Assembly: GCF_035555955.1 (NCBI RefSeq)
Contig: NZ_DATMGA010000068.1
Coordinates: forward strand, 18,455 to 82,454
Reading direction: 5' to 3'
Source: Eoetvoesia sp035555955
Lineage (GTDB): Bacteria; Pseudomonadota; Gammaproteobacteria; Burkholderiales; Burkholderiaceae_B
DNA length: 64,000 nucleotides
Positions 1 to 8,376 of this stretch are shown here, piece after piece. The notes under the pieces were generated by a model. That model saw only the letters and a program-made list of their open reading frames with translations. It was not told the DNA's origin and ran no database searches. Positions within the stretch are counted from its first letter, which is position 1; each line of letters opens with the position of its first letter. The position numbers and the translations under genes were made by a program.

Positions 1-1446
1 CACCTTCATGCCCGAACCGGCATGGATCGCGATATTGCCGCCCAGCCAGGTATCGGACGCCACAAGCCGCAGCGGCTGCCCCGGGACATGCTGGCGCCAC
101 ACCTTTTGCATTTGCGCGGAAATCAGCGCGCCCGGAAAGGTGGAGCGGGCCGTGCGCCCCGAATAATAAGCCAGAGGCCCGCGCGCCACCGCATAGCCGA
201 CCGCCATCAGCACATGCACGGCGATCACCAGAATGATCGTGCGCCGCAGGTTGAGGCGCTCGCTGCCATACAGCCACCACAACGCGAAATAGCCATACAG
301 AATGAAGAACGTGGTGGCCCACGAGGCCTCCAGCCGCGTACCCAGCAACGCCGACACCAGCACTGTCAGGGCAAAAGGCCCCAGGCCGACCCACAGCAGA
401 AAGGAACGGTCGTAGGCGGAAAGATCGTGGGCATAGACCGCGGCGACGGGCCGGAACGAAAACCCGGGCGTGTTTTGCGCGGCGGCGCTACTACGTGCCA
501 GTGCGGCATGCCCGCCGACGGAAGCCGCACGTACCGTTCCATCCGGCGCCACGACACCCAGCTTGCCCCGCCCCGCTCCGCCCGCGGCTTTGCGGGCCAC
601 TTTGGCAGTCCAGCACCACAATGCCAGCCACACCACCACCATGGGACTCAATCGGCCGAACTGATCCAGCACGAAGTCCAGCATGTCTTTCAAGGCACCC
701 TGGGAAGTGGTGGTGTCGATGGACCGGTCGGCATAGACCAGCGGAGCGAAATGATGGTCGGCCAGCCAATAAAGATGAGGAGACAGGACAAGCAGATACG
801 CCACCAGCGCAAAGGCCAGGCCTTTCAGCGTTTGACCCTGGCGCAAATGCCCCTGCCGCAACATGAAGCAAAAGAACACCGCGAACTGGATCATGGCGCT
901 GTATTTGGTCATGGTGGCCAGGGCCCCGACCACACCCAGCCAGATCCAGTATGCGGGCTTCTGGTAACGCAGGGCTTTGTAGAACAGCCAGGTGGCCGCC
1001 GCAATGGACCAAAGCTGCGCCGTATTGTGGTTGTAGATGGTGCCGCGCAAGGAAAAATACGCAACGGTGGAGACCATCAGGGTGGCCATCAGGGCCCGCC
1101 GCGGTGTCGTGAACTCGCATCCCAGCAACCACACGAACCACAGCGCCAAGACCGAAAAAAGCTGGCCGGCAAAAAAGGTAAGCCAAACCGGCTTGCCGAA
1201 CACGAAGGTCAGGCTGTACAGCACCCAGGATGGGAACGGCGGATGCTTGTAGTAGCCCAGCTCGAAGCTCGACGCCCAGACCAATTCTTCCATGCCATCC
1301 AGATCCGGCGCGCGATGGCTGATGCCGCACAGCACCGTCCATAGCAGCACCATGCCCAGCAACAATAAAAAAAACCGCCATTTCAGAGCAGTATTCGCAT
1401 TATCTTTACCGGGAATAGCTTGTATGCCCGCCATCTTGTTTATCAT
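1..1446 (-). CDS. ArnT/GT39-family membrane glycosyltransferase (C-terminus beyond window)
   Basis: The frame is open from an ATG at 1446 to the window edge, giving 482 residues without a stop. A second in-frame ATG lies at 1434. The protein is strongly hydrophobic with many membrane helices. After the first helix (about residues 24-42) an acidic loop carries D50 and E53 followed by YKHPP at 66-70. That is the arrangement of lipid-linked sugar transferases of the PMT_2/ArnT type, which move a sugar from an undecaprenyl or dolichyl carrier onto lipid A, protein or another acceptor at the periplasmic face. The donor and acceptor cannot be read from the sequence. It is divergent from the AI-2E-family gene that follows. 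Confidence 0.8.
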   Translation of the reverse strand, partial: MINKMAGIQAIPGKDNANTALKWRFFLLLLGMVLLWTVLCGISHRAPDLDGMEELVWASSFELGYYKHPPFPSWVLYSLTFVFGKPVWLTFFAGQLFSVLALWFVWLLGCEFTTPRRALMATLMVSTVAYFSLRGTIYNHNTAQLWSIAAATWLFYKALRYQKPAYWIWLGVVGALATMTKYSAMIQFAVFFCFMLRQGHLRQGQTLKGLAFALVAYLLVLSPHLYWLADHHFAPLVYADRSIDTTTSQGALKDMLDFVLDQFGRLSPMVVVWLALWCWTAKVARKAAGGAGRGKLGVVAPDGTVRAASVGGHAALARSSAAAQNTPGFSFRPVAAVYAHDLSAYDRSFLLWVGLGPFALTVLVSALLGTRLEASWATTFFILYGYFALWWLYGSERLNLRRTIILVIAVHVLMAVGYAVARGPLAYYSGRTARSTFPGALISAQMQKVWRQHVPGQPLRLVASDTWLGGNIAIHAGSGMKV

Positions 1447-1631
1447 GTCAACTGTCTCGTGATTCCGGCTTCGCCGGCCTTGGCGCCAGGCACAATTATC
1501 ATTTATTGGAAAACTATGGATACCGGCCGACACCAATTTTAAATTACTATTCTGGCGCGGGGCCACCGCAGGCCATTTCCCACCAATAAGAACCTTGCCG
1601 CCGCGGCGGCGCGAATCCCCCGGAAATTTAC

Positions 1632-2693
1632 ATGAACGATCGTCAAACCACGTACTACCGTAGTTTCGTCACCTTGCTGGTTCTGGTTTCCGTGGCCTTC
1701 GCATGGCTGCTGCGGCCTTATTTCGGCGCCATCTTCTGGGGCACCGTCCTCGCCATCAGTTTCGCTCCGCTGCACAGGCGCCTGACCTGCGCCATGAAGA
1801 TCCGCCCCAATCTGGCCGCCCTGCTCACCTTGCTGCTTTGCCTGTTCATCGTCATTTTGCCCGTGACCGTGCTGACCGGCTCCCTGGTCAAGGAAGGCGC
1901 GTCGCTCTATAAGCGCGTGGAAAGCGGGCAATTGAACCTGGGGCTTTATTTCGAGCAAATCGTCGGCGCGCTGCCGCCCTCCGTGCACCAGACCCTCGAC
2001 CAGTTGGGGCTCGCCGATGTCTTCAGCATCCAGGAAAAACTGTCGGCCGGCGCCATGCAAGGCAGCAAATTCCTGGCCACCCAGGCCGTCAACATCGGCC
2101 AGAACACTTTCGAATTCCTCATCAGCTTCGGCATTATGCTGTACTTGCTGTTTTTCCTGCTGCGCGACGGTTCGGCGCTGGGCCGCAAAATCATGGCCAC
2201 CATACCACTGGGCGCCGAACAAAAGCTGCTGCTGCTGCAGAAGTTCGTGACGGTGGTGCGGGCAACGCTCAAGGGCAACATCGTCGTCGCCGCCACCCAA
2301 GGCCTGCTGGGCGGCATCATGTTCTGGTTCCTGGGCATCGACGGCGCATTGCTGTGGGGGGTGCTGATGGCATTTCTGTCACTGCTGCCCGCCATCGGCT
2401 CGGCCATCATCTGGCTGCCCGTAGCCATTTATTTCCTGGTTGCAGGCCCGTTGTGGCAAGGGGTGGTGCTGATTCTTTTCGGCGTCCTGGTCATCGGGCT
2501 GGTCGACAATATTCTGCGCCCGCTGCTGGTGGGCAAGGACACCAAGATGCCCGACTACGTCGTCCTGATTTCAACGCTGGGCGGCCTGGCCACCTTCGGC
2601 CTCAACGGCTTCGTCATCGGCCCGCTGATCGCCGCCCTGTTCATCGCCGTCTGGGATTTGTTTCCGAACGCCCGTTCGCAGACAGAGGAATAG
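1632..2693 (+). CDS. AI-2E/PerM family transporter
   Basis: The 353-residue product has the AI-2E transporter (UPF0118/PerM) layout: two helices near the N-terminus, a hydrophilic periplasmic stretch with heptad-like content (about residues 70-155), then a run of about five helices with the family-typical region around GLVDNILRPLLVGK. Members export autoinducer-2 in a few species, act as Na+/H+ antiporters in others, and are mostly uncharacterised permeases. ATG 1632 follows a weak GGAA ribosome-binding site. The gene stands alone, divergent from the glycosyltransferase upstream. The family is clear; the substrate is unknown. Confidence 0.85.
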   Translation: MNDRQTTYYRSFVTLLVLVSVAFAWLLRPYFGAIFWGTVLAISFAPLHRRLTCAMKIRPNLAALLTLLLCLFIVILPVTVLTGSLVKEGASLYKRVESGQLNLGLYFEQIVGALPPSVHQTLDQLGLADVFSIQEKLSAGAMQGSKFLATQAVNIGQNTFEFLISFGIMLYLLFFLLRDGSALGRKIMATIPLGAEQKLLLLQKFVTVVRATLKGNIVVAATQGLLGGIMFWFLGIDGALLWGVLMAFLSLLPAIGSAIIWLPVAIYFLVAGPLWQGVVLILFGVLVIGLVDNILRPLLVGKDTKMPDYVVLISTLGGLATFGLNGFVIGPLIAALFIAVWDLFPNARSQTEE

Positions 2694-2881
2694 CGCCAGA
2701 CAAAAAGTCGTCAAAATTGTTCATGAATGGTTCTTTTGCCGACATATTCATGTAACTAGTCAATTATTTTCGATTTGCGCGCCTCATTGGGGCAAAACTC
2801 CATGGACGATGCGCGCCATCTTGTATATCATTGTGTAACTTTTTAATCGCACTTGTTTGACCCTTTGTGCCGCTACGCAAT

Positions 2882-3631
2882 ATGAATACCGCCATTTCCC
2901 AATCCCCGGCCGAAGTCGATGATCCCCACGCCATCACCTCGCCTCTGGAAATCCTGGCCATATTGCGCTCCATCGAAAAAAACAAAACCCTGATCCGCGC
3001 GCACGCCCAACGGCCGAACAGCACGTTCATCACCACGCTGCTGGAAATCCTGCCCGATCAAAAAACCATCGTCCTGGACAGCGCCCCTCAAGAAAGCCTG
3101 AACCAGCGTCTCATCACCGCAGGTGAAGCCCTGTGCGAGGCCTCGCTCGACAACGTAAACGTCCGCTTCAACATCGCGAATATCCACCAGGAAACCCAAG
3201 ACGGCAAGCCGGCGCTCGGGGCCGACTTCCCCGCCCAGCTCATTCGCATCCAGCGTCGCAACTCATTCCGCATCCACACGCCCATTGCCAATCCCGTGCA
3301 ATGCCGCATCCGACACGACAACAAAGACGTTTCCCTTACACTCGACGACATCAGCGCGTCGGGCCTGGGCGCATTCGACGACAGCCAGCAACTGACTCCC
3401 GTCCCGGGACAAACGTACAAGAATTGCGCCATCAATCTGCCCAACGTCGGCCAAATCAACATCGATCTTTGTGTCGCCTACACCGAACAATTCGAAACGC
3501 CCACGGGGGCGACGCGCCAGCGCATTGGCTTCTCGTTCGTCAACCCTCCCGGCGCGGTGGCCAACGCCGTGCAGCGCTACGTCAGCTCACTCGAGCGCGA
3601 GCTTATCGCCAAGCGAAAAGGATTTGCATAA
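2882..3631 (+). CDS. YcgR-like PilZ-domain protein, copy 1
   Basis: The 249-residue product has an N-terminal YcgR-like domain (about 1-115) followed by a PilZ domain. The c-di-GMP signature is complete: RxxxR at R126-R130 and DxSxxG at D156-G161. YcgR proteins bind c-di-GMP and brake the flagellar motor or regulate secretion and adhesion. An in-frame GTG at 2867 would add five residues; neither start has a good ribosome-binding site, so ATG 2882 is a choice. A paralogue follows at 3794 with the same architecture. No flagellar gene is nearby, so the target process is open. Confidence 0.85.
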   Translation: MNTAISQSPAEVDDPHAITSPLEILAILRSIEKNKTLIRAHAQRPNSTFITTLLEILPDQKTIVLDSAPQESLNQRLITAGEALCEASLDNVNVRFNIANIHQETQDGKPALGADFPAQLIRIQRRNSFRIHTPIANPVQCRIRHDNKDVSLTLDDISASGLGAFDDSQQLTPVPGQTYKNCAINLPNVGQINIDLCVAYTEQFETPTGATRQRIGFSFVNPPGAVANAVQRYVSSLERELIAKRKGFA

Positions 3632-3793
3632 GCCTTGTCGAAAGACGGGGCCATGAAGGTATGGGCGGTGGAAAACCTGCCGCCACGCCGGACTGCGGAC
3701 CGTCCCGGCCTTGCATAGCATCACCCTGTACACCGTTTTTCTTTACTGTTATTGTTACGAATTTTACATAATTAATTAACGAGCGGGTAATTC

Positions 3794-4558
3794 ATGAAAA
3801 CGCCTGAGTACCTTCTGGAGCGAGACAATCTGCAACCCTACATCCTGACTTCGCCACCCGATATCCTGGATGTTCTGCAATCGCTTCGAAACCGAGGCAC
3901 GACACTGCGCTCGTACATAGAGCCCACGTCTCAAACTGCCCACACCTTCCTGCTCGACGTCAGCACCCGCAACAACGCCCTGGTTCTAAGCATGGAGCGA
4001 ACGGAATCCGAGGTGGCCGGCGAAGACTTCCTCGCCGCGCAAAGCGCACTGACGGAAGCCTCGCTGGGCACTAGCCATGTGCAGTTCCTCGGCCAGCAAG
4101 CCGCCCCCTACGACAGCGAAAAATATACCGCCATACGGCTACCCATTCCCTCGCAGCTATTGCATGTGCAACGCCGCGACAACTACCGCATGATGGTGCC
4201 CGTGACCAGCCCCGTGCAATGCACGATCTCGCCTGGTTCCAGCAAAAAACCATTTACCATTTCCGTCGAGGACATCAGCGGCGGCGGTGTCTGCCTGGCC
4301 GACAACAACCAGGATATCGATCACGTCGTCGGCAAAATCTACCCCGACTGCAGTATCGACCTGCCCGGCGTCGGAACCATTACCGTCACGCTGCAACTGG
4401 CTCACGTTACCCCGCAACCGGGCCTGGCCGGCCACCCCCGCTACATGCGTGTCGGCTGCGCCTTCGTTCAAGCCAACGGCTCTACCGTCGCAATGGTCCA
4501 GCGCTACATTACGCAATTGGAACGCGAGGAAATCGCCCGCAAGCGAGGCTTTATTTAA
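3794..4558 (+). CDS. YcgR-like PilZ-domain protein, copy 2
   Basis: The 254-residue product is a paralogue of the preceding gene. It shares the N-terminal motif around TSPxxILxxLxSLR, the RxxxR pair (R128-R132), DxSxxG (D160-G165) and a nearly identical C-terminal end (VQRYI..LEREEIA.KRGF). Both c-di-GMP motifs are intact, so it should bind the dinucleotide. A 162-bp AT-rich spacer separates it from copy 1, and a GAGCGGG sequence lies a few bases before ATG 3794, so it may have its own promoter. It probably arose by tandem duplication with later divergence. It could act as a brake with different affinity, but that is inference. Confidence 0.85.
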   Translation: MKTPEYLLERDNLQPYILTSPPDILDVLQSLRNRGTTLRSYIEPTSQTAHTFLLDVSTRNNALVLSMERTESEVAGEDFLAAQSALTEASLGTSHVQFLGQQAAPYDSEKYTAIRLPIPSQLLHVQRRDNYRMMVPVTSPVQCTISPGSSKKPFTISVEDISGGGVCLADNNQDIDHVVGKIYPDCSIDLPGVGTITVTLQLAHVTPQPGLAGHPRYMRVGCAFVQANGSTVAMVQRYITQLEREEIARKRGFI

Positions 4559-4654
4559 GCGGCAAAACTGCCCCCGCTCGTCAGGCGGAGGCGCAGCGAC
4601 GGCGCGAAAAAGATTCCTGGGCCGCTTTCCGCCACACAGCCGGCCAAGAATATG

Positions 4655-4660
4655 TATAAT
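4655..4660 (+). promoter_or_regulatory. Candidate -10 element upstream of tRNA-Thr
   Basis: A perfect TATAAT stands about 135 bp before the tRNA, past the end of the second PilZ gene. No good -35 element is visible 16-18 bp upstream. A TG dinucleotide lies directly before it, which is not the canonical extended -10 spacing. It would give a leader with a short inverted repeat around 4666-4680 and a tandem 10-bp repeat at 4751-4770. Confidence 0.4.
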
Positions 4661-4794
4661 AGCTGGCTTAGCTTTTAAGCGGCTTTTTTAAGCTTCCCTT
4701 ACCCGTCAAGGCGCCGTCGTTGCGATGGCGCTTGGGCAGTAGGCGCGAATCAACCAAAAGCAACCAAAAGGTTGAAGAAGTCAAAAGGCTAAAC

Positions 4795-4870
4795 GCCGAT
4801 GTAGCTCAGTTGGTAGAGCAGCTCATTCGTAATGAGAAGGTCGAGGGTTCGACTCCTTTCATCGGCACCA
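4795..4870 (+). tRNA. thrW: tRNA-Thr (anticodon CGU)
   Basis: A full cloverleaf can be drawn. The acceptor stem pairs GCCGATG with CATCGGC, the D arm is GCTC/GAGC, the anticodon loop TTCGTAA has CGT at 4828-4830, the T arm contains GGTTCGACTCC, and the 3' CCA (4868-4870) is encoded. The unusual G27-A43 mismatch at the top of the anticodon stem is also found in enterobacterial thrW, which supports the assignment. It reads ACG threonine codons. A strong terminator follows at once, so it is transcribed as a single tRNA. Confidence 0.96.
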
Positions 4871-4888
4871 ATTAAATCAAGCACTTAC

Positions 4889-4920
4889 GCCAGCCTCTCG
4901 GGGGCTGGCGTTTTTGTTTT
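4889..4920 (+). terminator. Rho-independent terminator after tRNA-Thr
   Basis: CGCCAGCC (4889-4896) pairs with GGCTGGCG (4903-4910) around a six-base loop, followed by a T-rich tract broken by a single G. Placed 19 bp after the tRNA 3' end. Confidence 0.9.
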
Positions 4921-5019
4921 TGGTTTCATGTAGCCGCCATGTAAACTTTTGCGGCCAACGCCAATACACATCCGGTTTTTCGCGCCGCCGGGCTGGATGC
5001 TGGCGTAAAACGGTTGCGA

Positions 5020-5343
5020 TCAGGCGGCAGTTAAGTCATGCAACGCCGGCGCTCGCTGAACGTGCAGCGGTGCCGCCTTGATTTTTTGTTCGGCCTGCCA
5101 CATGTCGTAGGCGGTTTGTTCCGCCAGCCACAAGCGGGCTTCGCCGCCACGCTCAAGCCCAAGCCATGCCTCAATGCGTAGCGCCATTTCTGGCGATATG
5201 GCCGCATGGCCGTTCAGGACGCGGGATAACGTGACGCGCGCCACGCCTAATTGCTTTGCTGCATCCGTAATAGAAAGCCCCAACGCTGGCAATACATCAT
5301 CGCGCAAGGTCAGCCCTGGATGCGGAGGGTTATGCATACGCAT
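5020..5343 (-). CDS. higA: HigA-family antitoxin (XRE)
   Basis: The 107-residue product opens with the PPHPGxxLRDDVLPALGLS motif of HigA/VapI antitoxins. A Cro/C1-type helix-turn-helix follows (about 20-65, with AAKQLGVARVTLSRVLNGHAAIS). HigA neutralises the mRNA-cleaving HigB toxin and represses the operon. It lies directly downstream of the toxin gene, the usual higBA order. Nine bases separate the toxin stop from ATG 5343, and an AGGAGAA ribosome-binding site overlaps the toxin stop codon, so translation is probably coupled. The last 20 residues (after about 85) extend beyond the usual HigA core. Confidence 0.9.
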   Translation of the reverse strand: MRMHNPPHPGLTLRDDVLPALGLSITDAAKQLGVARVTLSRVLNGHAAISPEMALRIEAWLGLERGGEARLWLAEQTAYDMWQAEQKIKAAPLHVQRAPALHDLTAA

Positions 5344-5352
5344 GGTGTTCTC

Positions 5353-5631
5353 CTAGTGATAATCCTGATAATCGACCAGCACGGCGTCGCCATTATCAAA
5401 CATAAAGGTCATACGCCAGTTGCCACTAATCTGCACTGAAAAATGCCCTTTGAGGTCGCCCTTTAGCGAATGCAAGTTCCAACCAGGCAAGTTCATCCCT
5501 TGCGGACCAGTCGTTTCGTTCAGGCGTCGCAGCATGGCGGCCAATCGCGGCGCATGTACGGGCTGAATGCCCGCAACGGTTCCTTGCTCAAAAAACGCTT
5601 TCAATCCTTTGTGCCGGAATGTCTTTATCAT
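5353..5631 (-). CDS. higB: HigB-family toxin (RelE/ParE superfamily)
   Basis: The 92-residue product is the standard length for HigB-type ribosome-dependent mRNA interferases. It has the family N-terminus MIKTFRHKGLKAFFE, the central NLPGWNLHSLKG segment and the C-terminal RMTFMF..DA.LVDYxDYH ending, all typical of active members. It precedes higA in one transcript. A good promoter (TTGATA, 17 bp, TACAAT) ends only about six bases before the ATG, so the mRNA may be leaderless or nearly so. The pair sits just after tRNA-Thr, a common integration site. Confidence 0.9.
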   Translation of the reverse strand: MIKTFRHKGLKAFFEQGTVAGIQPVHAPRLAAMLRRLNETTGPQGMNLPGWNLHSLKGDLKGHFSVQISGNWRMTFMFDNGDAVLVDYQDYH

Positions 5632-5636
5632 GACTT

Positions 5637-5665
5637 ATTGTATCGCGTAACGTATCAGCTATCAA
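5637..5665 (-). promoter_or_regulatory. Promoter of higBA
   Basis: On the minus strand TTGATA (5665-5660) and TACAAT (5642-5637) are separated by exactly 17 bp. GATA occurs three times across the element (in the -35, in the spacer, and overlapping the -10), which could form part of a HigA operator. The expected transcription start falls at about 5630, on the first codon of higB (5631-5629). Confidence 0.65.
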
Positions 5666-5694
5666 ACGACAGTTATCGGCCTCGGCTTTTGAGC

Positions 5695-5811
5695 CTATTC
5701 GGTCGGCTGTTCGATGCCAGCCTGTTCCAGTCTCCAATGCTCATACTTGGCATGCCACATCTGCAGCAGCGAGGCAACATAGGGCGTCAATGGAATAGCG
5801 GGCCGAGCGGC
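5695..5811 (-). pseudogene. C-terminal remnant of an unidentified protein
   Basis: In the 183-bp gap between higB and the LysR gene one minus-strand frame reads about 39 codons of protein-like sequence ending at TAG 5697-5695. It includes IPLTPYVASLL and QMWHAKYEHWRLEQAG. There is no start codon with a ribosome-binding site, and the frame runs into the 3' end of the LysR gene upstream. It looks like the tail of a gene lost by deletion, possibly a mobile-element or phage protein given the tRNA and toxin-antitoxin neighbours. I do not recognise the family. Confidence 0.35.
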
Positions 5812-5814
5812 GTT

Positions 5815-6756
5815 CTATGAAATAAGCCTGGCAAGCCCTTTCTGACGTTCGACGATCAAGGCGGCCAACGCCGACAGATAATCCATGACGGCGGGCTCGA
5901 ATCCCGCGAATACCTCCATGCTCCTGGTGGACCGGACGATGCTCATGGTCTGTGTCACGCAAGGATCCACTATCCTGCGGGCGGTCAGCCTGCCATCGCC
6001 GAGTTCGCCGGCAACGGCACCATAAGGCATGACCGAGGCCGCCATGCCACGCAGTACGATCTCGCGGATTCCGGCGATGGATCTCATCTCATAGACAATG
6101 TTCAAGGCTCGCCCGCGTTCGTGGGCGAGCCGCTCCATCAGGCATCGGCCAACATCCCGGCGCCCGCCAAACACAAAATTGAAACCCAGAGCCTCGTCGA
6201 GAGAAATTGCATCCTGCCCGCATTGCATGCTGGGATGAGTGACAAACAGAACGTCTTCCTGCACCATCGGGGTCAGGCATACGCCAGGCCGCTCGCTCGC
6301 GCCATAAGCCAGCGCGACATCGAGCTCACGGTTCTCGACCGCGTCAACCAGAACGAAGCTCGGATCCTCTCTGAGGGAAAACGAAAAACGGGGAAGATTC
6401 TTCTTGGCCGAAACGACGGCCTCGGTGCCCACGAGCAGCACCAGACTGGACGGCATGCCAAGCGAAAAAAATCTTTCGGAATGGCCCAGGCTGGAAACAT
6501 CCTTGATGGTGATGTCGAGCAGCTCGAACAAGGAGCTTATTCTGGAATACAGAAGCTCTCCGGCCGGCGTAACGTCCACCCCGCGCGCATGGCGAGTCAA
6601 CAGCGCCACGCCCAGGCAGTCTTCCAGCTGCTTTATATTGAGGCTCAAGGCCGGTTGCGCAATGCATAAGGATTCCGCCGCCTGCGTGATGCTGCCCAGC
6701 TCGACAGTCTTCACAAAGCACTGAAGCTTTCTTAGCGTCAAATTATGCGAGTTCAT
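5815..6756 (-). CDS. LysR-family transcriptional regulator
   Basis: The 313-residue product has the usual LysR length. It has an N-terminal winged helix-turn-helix (about 7-66, SITQAAESLCIAQPALSLNIKQLE) and a two-lobed co-inducer domain. It starts 35 bp after the stop of the amidase gene on the same strand, so it is the last gene of the transporter-amidase operon. LysR regulators are usually divergent from their targets, so the terminal position is less common. It probably senses the imported substrate or its product and controls the operon promoter above 11011, where a LysR-like palindrome occurs. Confidence 0.88.
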   Translation of the reverse strand: MNSHNLTLRKLQCFVKTVELGSITQAAESLCIAQPALSLNIKQLEDCLGVALLTRHARGVDVTPAGELLYSRISSLFELLDITIKDVSSLGHSERFFSLGMPSSLVLLVGTEAVVSAKKNLPRFSFSLREDPSFVLVDAVENRELDVALAYGASERPGVCLTPMVQEDVLFVTHPSMQCGQDAISLDEALGFNFVFGGRRDVGRCLMERLAHERGRALNIVYEMRSIAGIREIVLRGMAASVMPYGAVAGELGDGRLTARRIVDPCVTQTMSIVRSTRSMEVFAGFEPAVMDYLSALAALIVERQKGLARLIS

Positions 6757-6790
6757 AAAGCTCTCGATGGCGGGCAGCGTCCGCGGCGCA

Positions 6791-7444
6791 TCAGGACGGG
6801 TAGGCCCGAAGGGTCTTCAGGTAATCCAGCGCTTCAGCCAATGTCACCACATCGCAGTATTTCGCCTGCAGGTCGAACAAGCTCTGTTTGTGCGCGGCTT
6901 CCGAGCGGTCGCCGACCGCTTCCGCAACGACGACGGGCCGGAACCCGTTCTGCACCGCATCGACCGCCGTACCGCGCACGCAACCACTGGTAGTGCATCC
7001 CGCGATCAGCAGCGTATCGCAGCCATTGGAAACCAGACGGGACAGCAGATCGGTGCCGAAAAAGCACGAGGCGTATTTCTTGACCAGTATCGAATCTCCC
7101 GGCAGATGGCGCAGGCGCGGGTCGAGCTCGACCGCGGCAGTGCCGCTGCGCAGCGTGGCGGCGCCCTTCTGCTTCAGCACCCATACGCCGCCATCCTTCA
7201 ACGAGGCATCATCGTAAGCGGTCGTGGTGAAGAAGATCGGCACGCTCGCCTCCCGGCTGGCATCGATGAGCCGGTTCGTGGCAACGATCTCGTCGTCCAT
7301 ATTCGAACCCAGCGGCATGTCGGGGTTGGTAAATGCCCGGATGATGTCCACAACGATCAAACCCGGGCGAACGCCAAATCCGAGTTTCAATCCGAATCCT
7401 CGCTCGCGGAAAAACTCTGTGTCGGCATGAACCATTTCACTCAT
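6791..7444 (-). CDS. Isochorismatase-family hydrolase, probable amidase
   Basis: ATG 7444 follows an AAGGAG ribosome-binding site and gives 217 residues. The cysteine-hydrolase triad is visible: D33 (in VVDIIRAF), K122 or K123 (in LVKKYASCFFGT) and C155 (in CTTSGCVR). The TTSGCVR form and the AFTNP segment resemble N-carbamoylsarcosine amidase and maleamate amidohydrolase more than true isochorismatases, so hydrolysis of a small amide is likely. It lies between two permease genes and the LysR gene of the same operon, so the substrate is probably what the ABC system imports. The exact compound is not determined. Confidence 0.82.
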   Translation of the reverse strand: MSEMVHADTEFFRERGFGLKLGFGVRPGLIVVDIIRAFTNPDMPLGSNMDDEIVATNRLIDASREASVPIFFTTTAYDDASLKDGGVWVLKQKGAATLRSGTAAVELDPRLRHLPGDSILVKKYASCFFGTDLLSRLVSNGCDTLLIAGCTTSGCVRGTAVDAVQNGFRPVVVAEAVGDRSEAAHKQSLFDLQAKYCDVVTLAEALDYLKTLRAYPS

Positions 7445-7551
7445 TTGCTTGCTCCTTGACCAGCAATGCGGAAGCTGAAAACACTCTGCTCGTTGTACAG
7501 GACTCCGGCCTGAAGACCGGATTTCTGCGGCCCGGCGCGCTCGGCATGGCC

Positions 7552-8376
7552 TCAGCGATGGCGCGACACCCGCTGTTCCAGCCACCTCAGGCACAGGCCG
7601 GGAATGACAGCAAGAATGATGATGAATATGACTTGGCCGGTGATCCGCGCGAGCCGCGCATTCGCGATGTTGTTCACCAGCTCGTGGCCGAGTCCGCTCG
7701 TCGCCGACACCATGCCCGCCAGAATGAGACCGATCATCGTCAGGCCCAAGGCAATCCGCGCACCGCTGACCAGAGCCGGGACAAGCGCCGGAATAATGAT
7801 CTTCGCAAGTTTTGCGTGCCACGGCAAAGTCAGCGCATCCGCCAGCCTGAGCAGGTTTTTATCCATGTCGACGGTCGCGCCCATAACCAGCAGCGCCATC
7901 GGAGGCAGCGCATGAGCAATGGCAAAGATCACTCGAACCTGTTCGCCGATCCCGAAAAAAATAATGAATACCGGATACAGGGTGACGAGCGGCACGCAAT
8001 AGAACGCGAACATCGGCGTGGCGAAGACCCGCGACCAGAATGAGGACAGGCCCAGGCCAAAGCCGATCAGAGCGCCCGCAATCACCGAAATGGCCCAGCT
8101 CAGCAACAACAGCCTGACTGTGGTGAGAATGCTCTGGCGATAGGCTTCGCGCCCCAGATCCAGGATAAGGCCCTGGATCGCCTCCAGGGGGCCGGGAAAG
8201 ACCACGTTATTCAGGATGGCGGCCGCGATCGCCCAGATCACGACCACGAACGCCGGTAATGCCAGCACCACCAGCACTTCGTTCAGCGCTCGAGCCAGGA
8301 TCCCGGGCACGGCCGTGCCGGCGCGCTTCACCGCGCCGCAAGCCTCGTCCGATGCCGACAAAGCCATTTTGGTCAT
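7552..8376 (-). CDS. ABC transporter permease (SsuC/TauC type), second
   Basis: The start chosen is ATG 8376, which overlaps the stop of the preceding permease in an ATGA and has AAGGA upstream; it gives 274 residues. The protein has about six membrane helices and the BPD_transp_1 EAA-like loop (about 180-215, LADALTLPWHAKLAKIIIPALVP). This type forms the channel of importers for sulfonates, nitrate, pyrimidine precursors and similar small molecules. A larger upstream reading frame exists but is only an overlap with the neighbouring gene. Together with the first permease it suggests a heterodimeric channel. Confidence 0.85.
   Translation of the reverse strand: MTKMALSASDEACGAVKRAGTAVPGILARALNEVLVVLALPAFVVVIWAIAAAILNNVVFPGPLEAIQGLILDLGREAYRQSILTTVRLLLLSWAISVIAGALIGFGLGLSSFWSRVFATPMFAFYCVPLVTLYPVFIIFFGIGEQVRVIFAIAHALPPMALLVMGATVDMDKNLLRLADALTLPWHAKLAKIIIPALVPALVSGARIALGLTMIGLILAGMVSATSGLGHELVNNIANARLARITGQVIFIIILAVIPGLCLRWLEQRVSRHR

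Noticed and set aside
22..1344. A 440-codon plus-strand open frame at the left edge
   Set aside because: It is antisense to the partial glycosyltransferase; the translation is R/H/Q/P-rich and has no recognisable domain or membrane helix.
4741..4770. A tandem 10-bp repeat (CAACCAAAAG twice) before tRNA-Thr
   Set aside because: Two copies only, no extension; not enough for a functional or mobile repeat.
5741..5962. A 73-codon minus-strand frame overlapping the end of the LysR gene
   Set aside because: It is out of frame with LysR and lacks protein-like composition; the neighbouring frame (5695-5811) is the better remnant.
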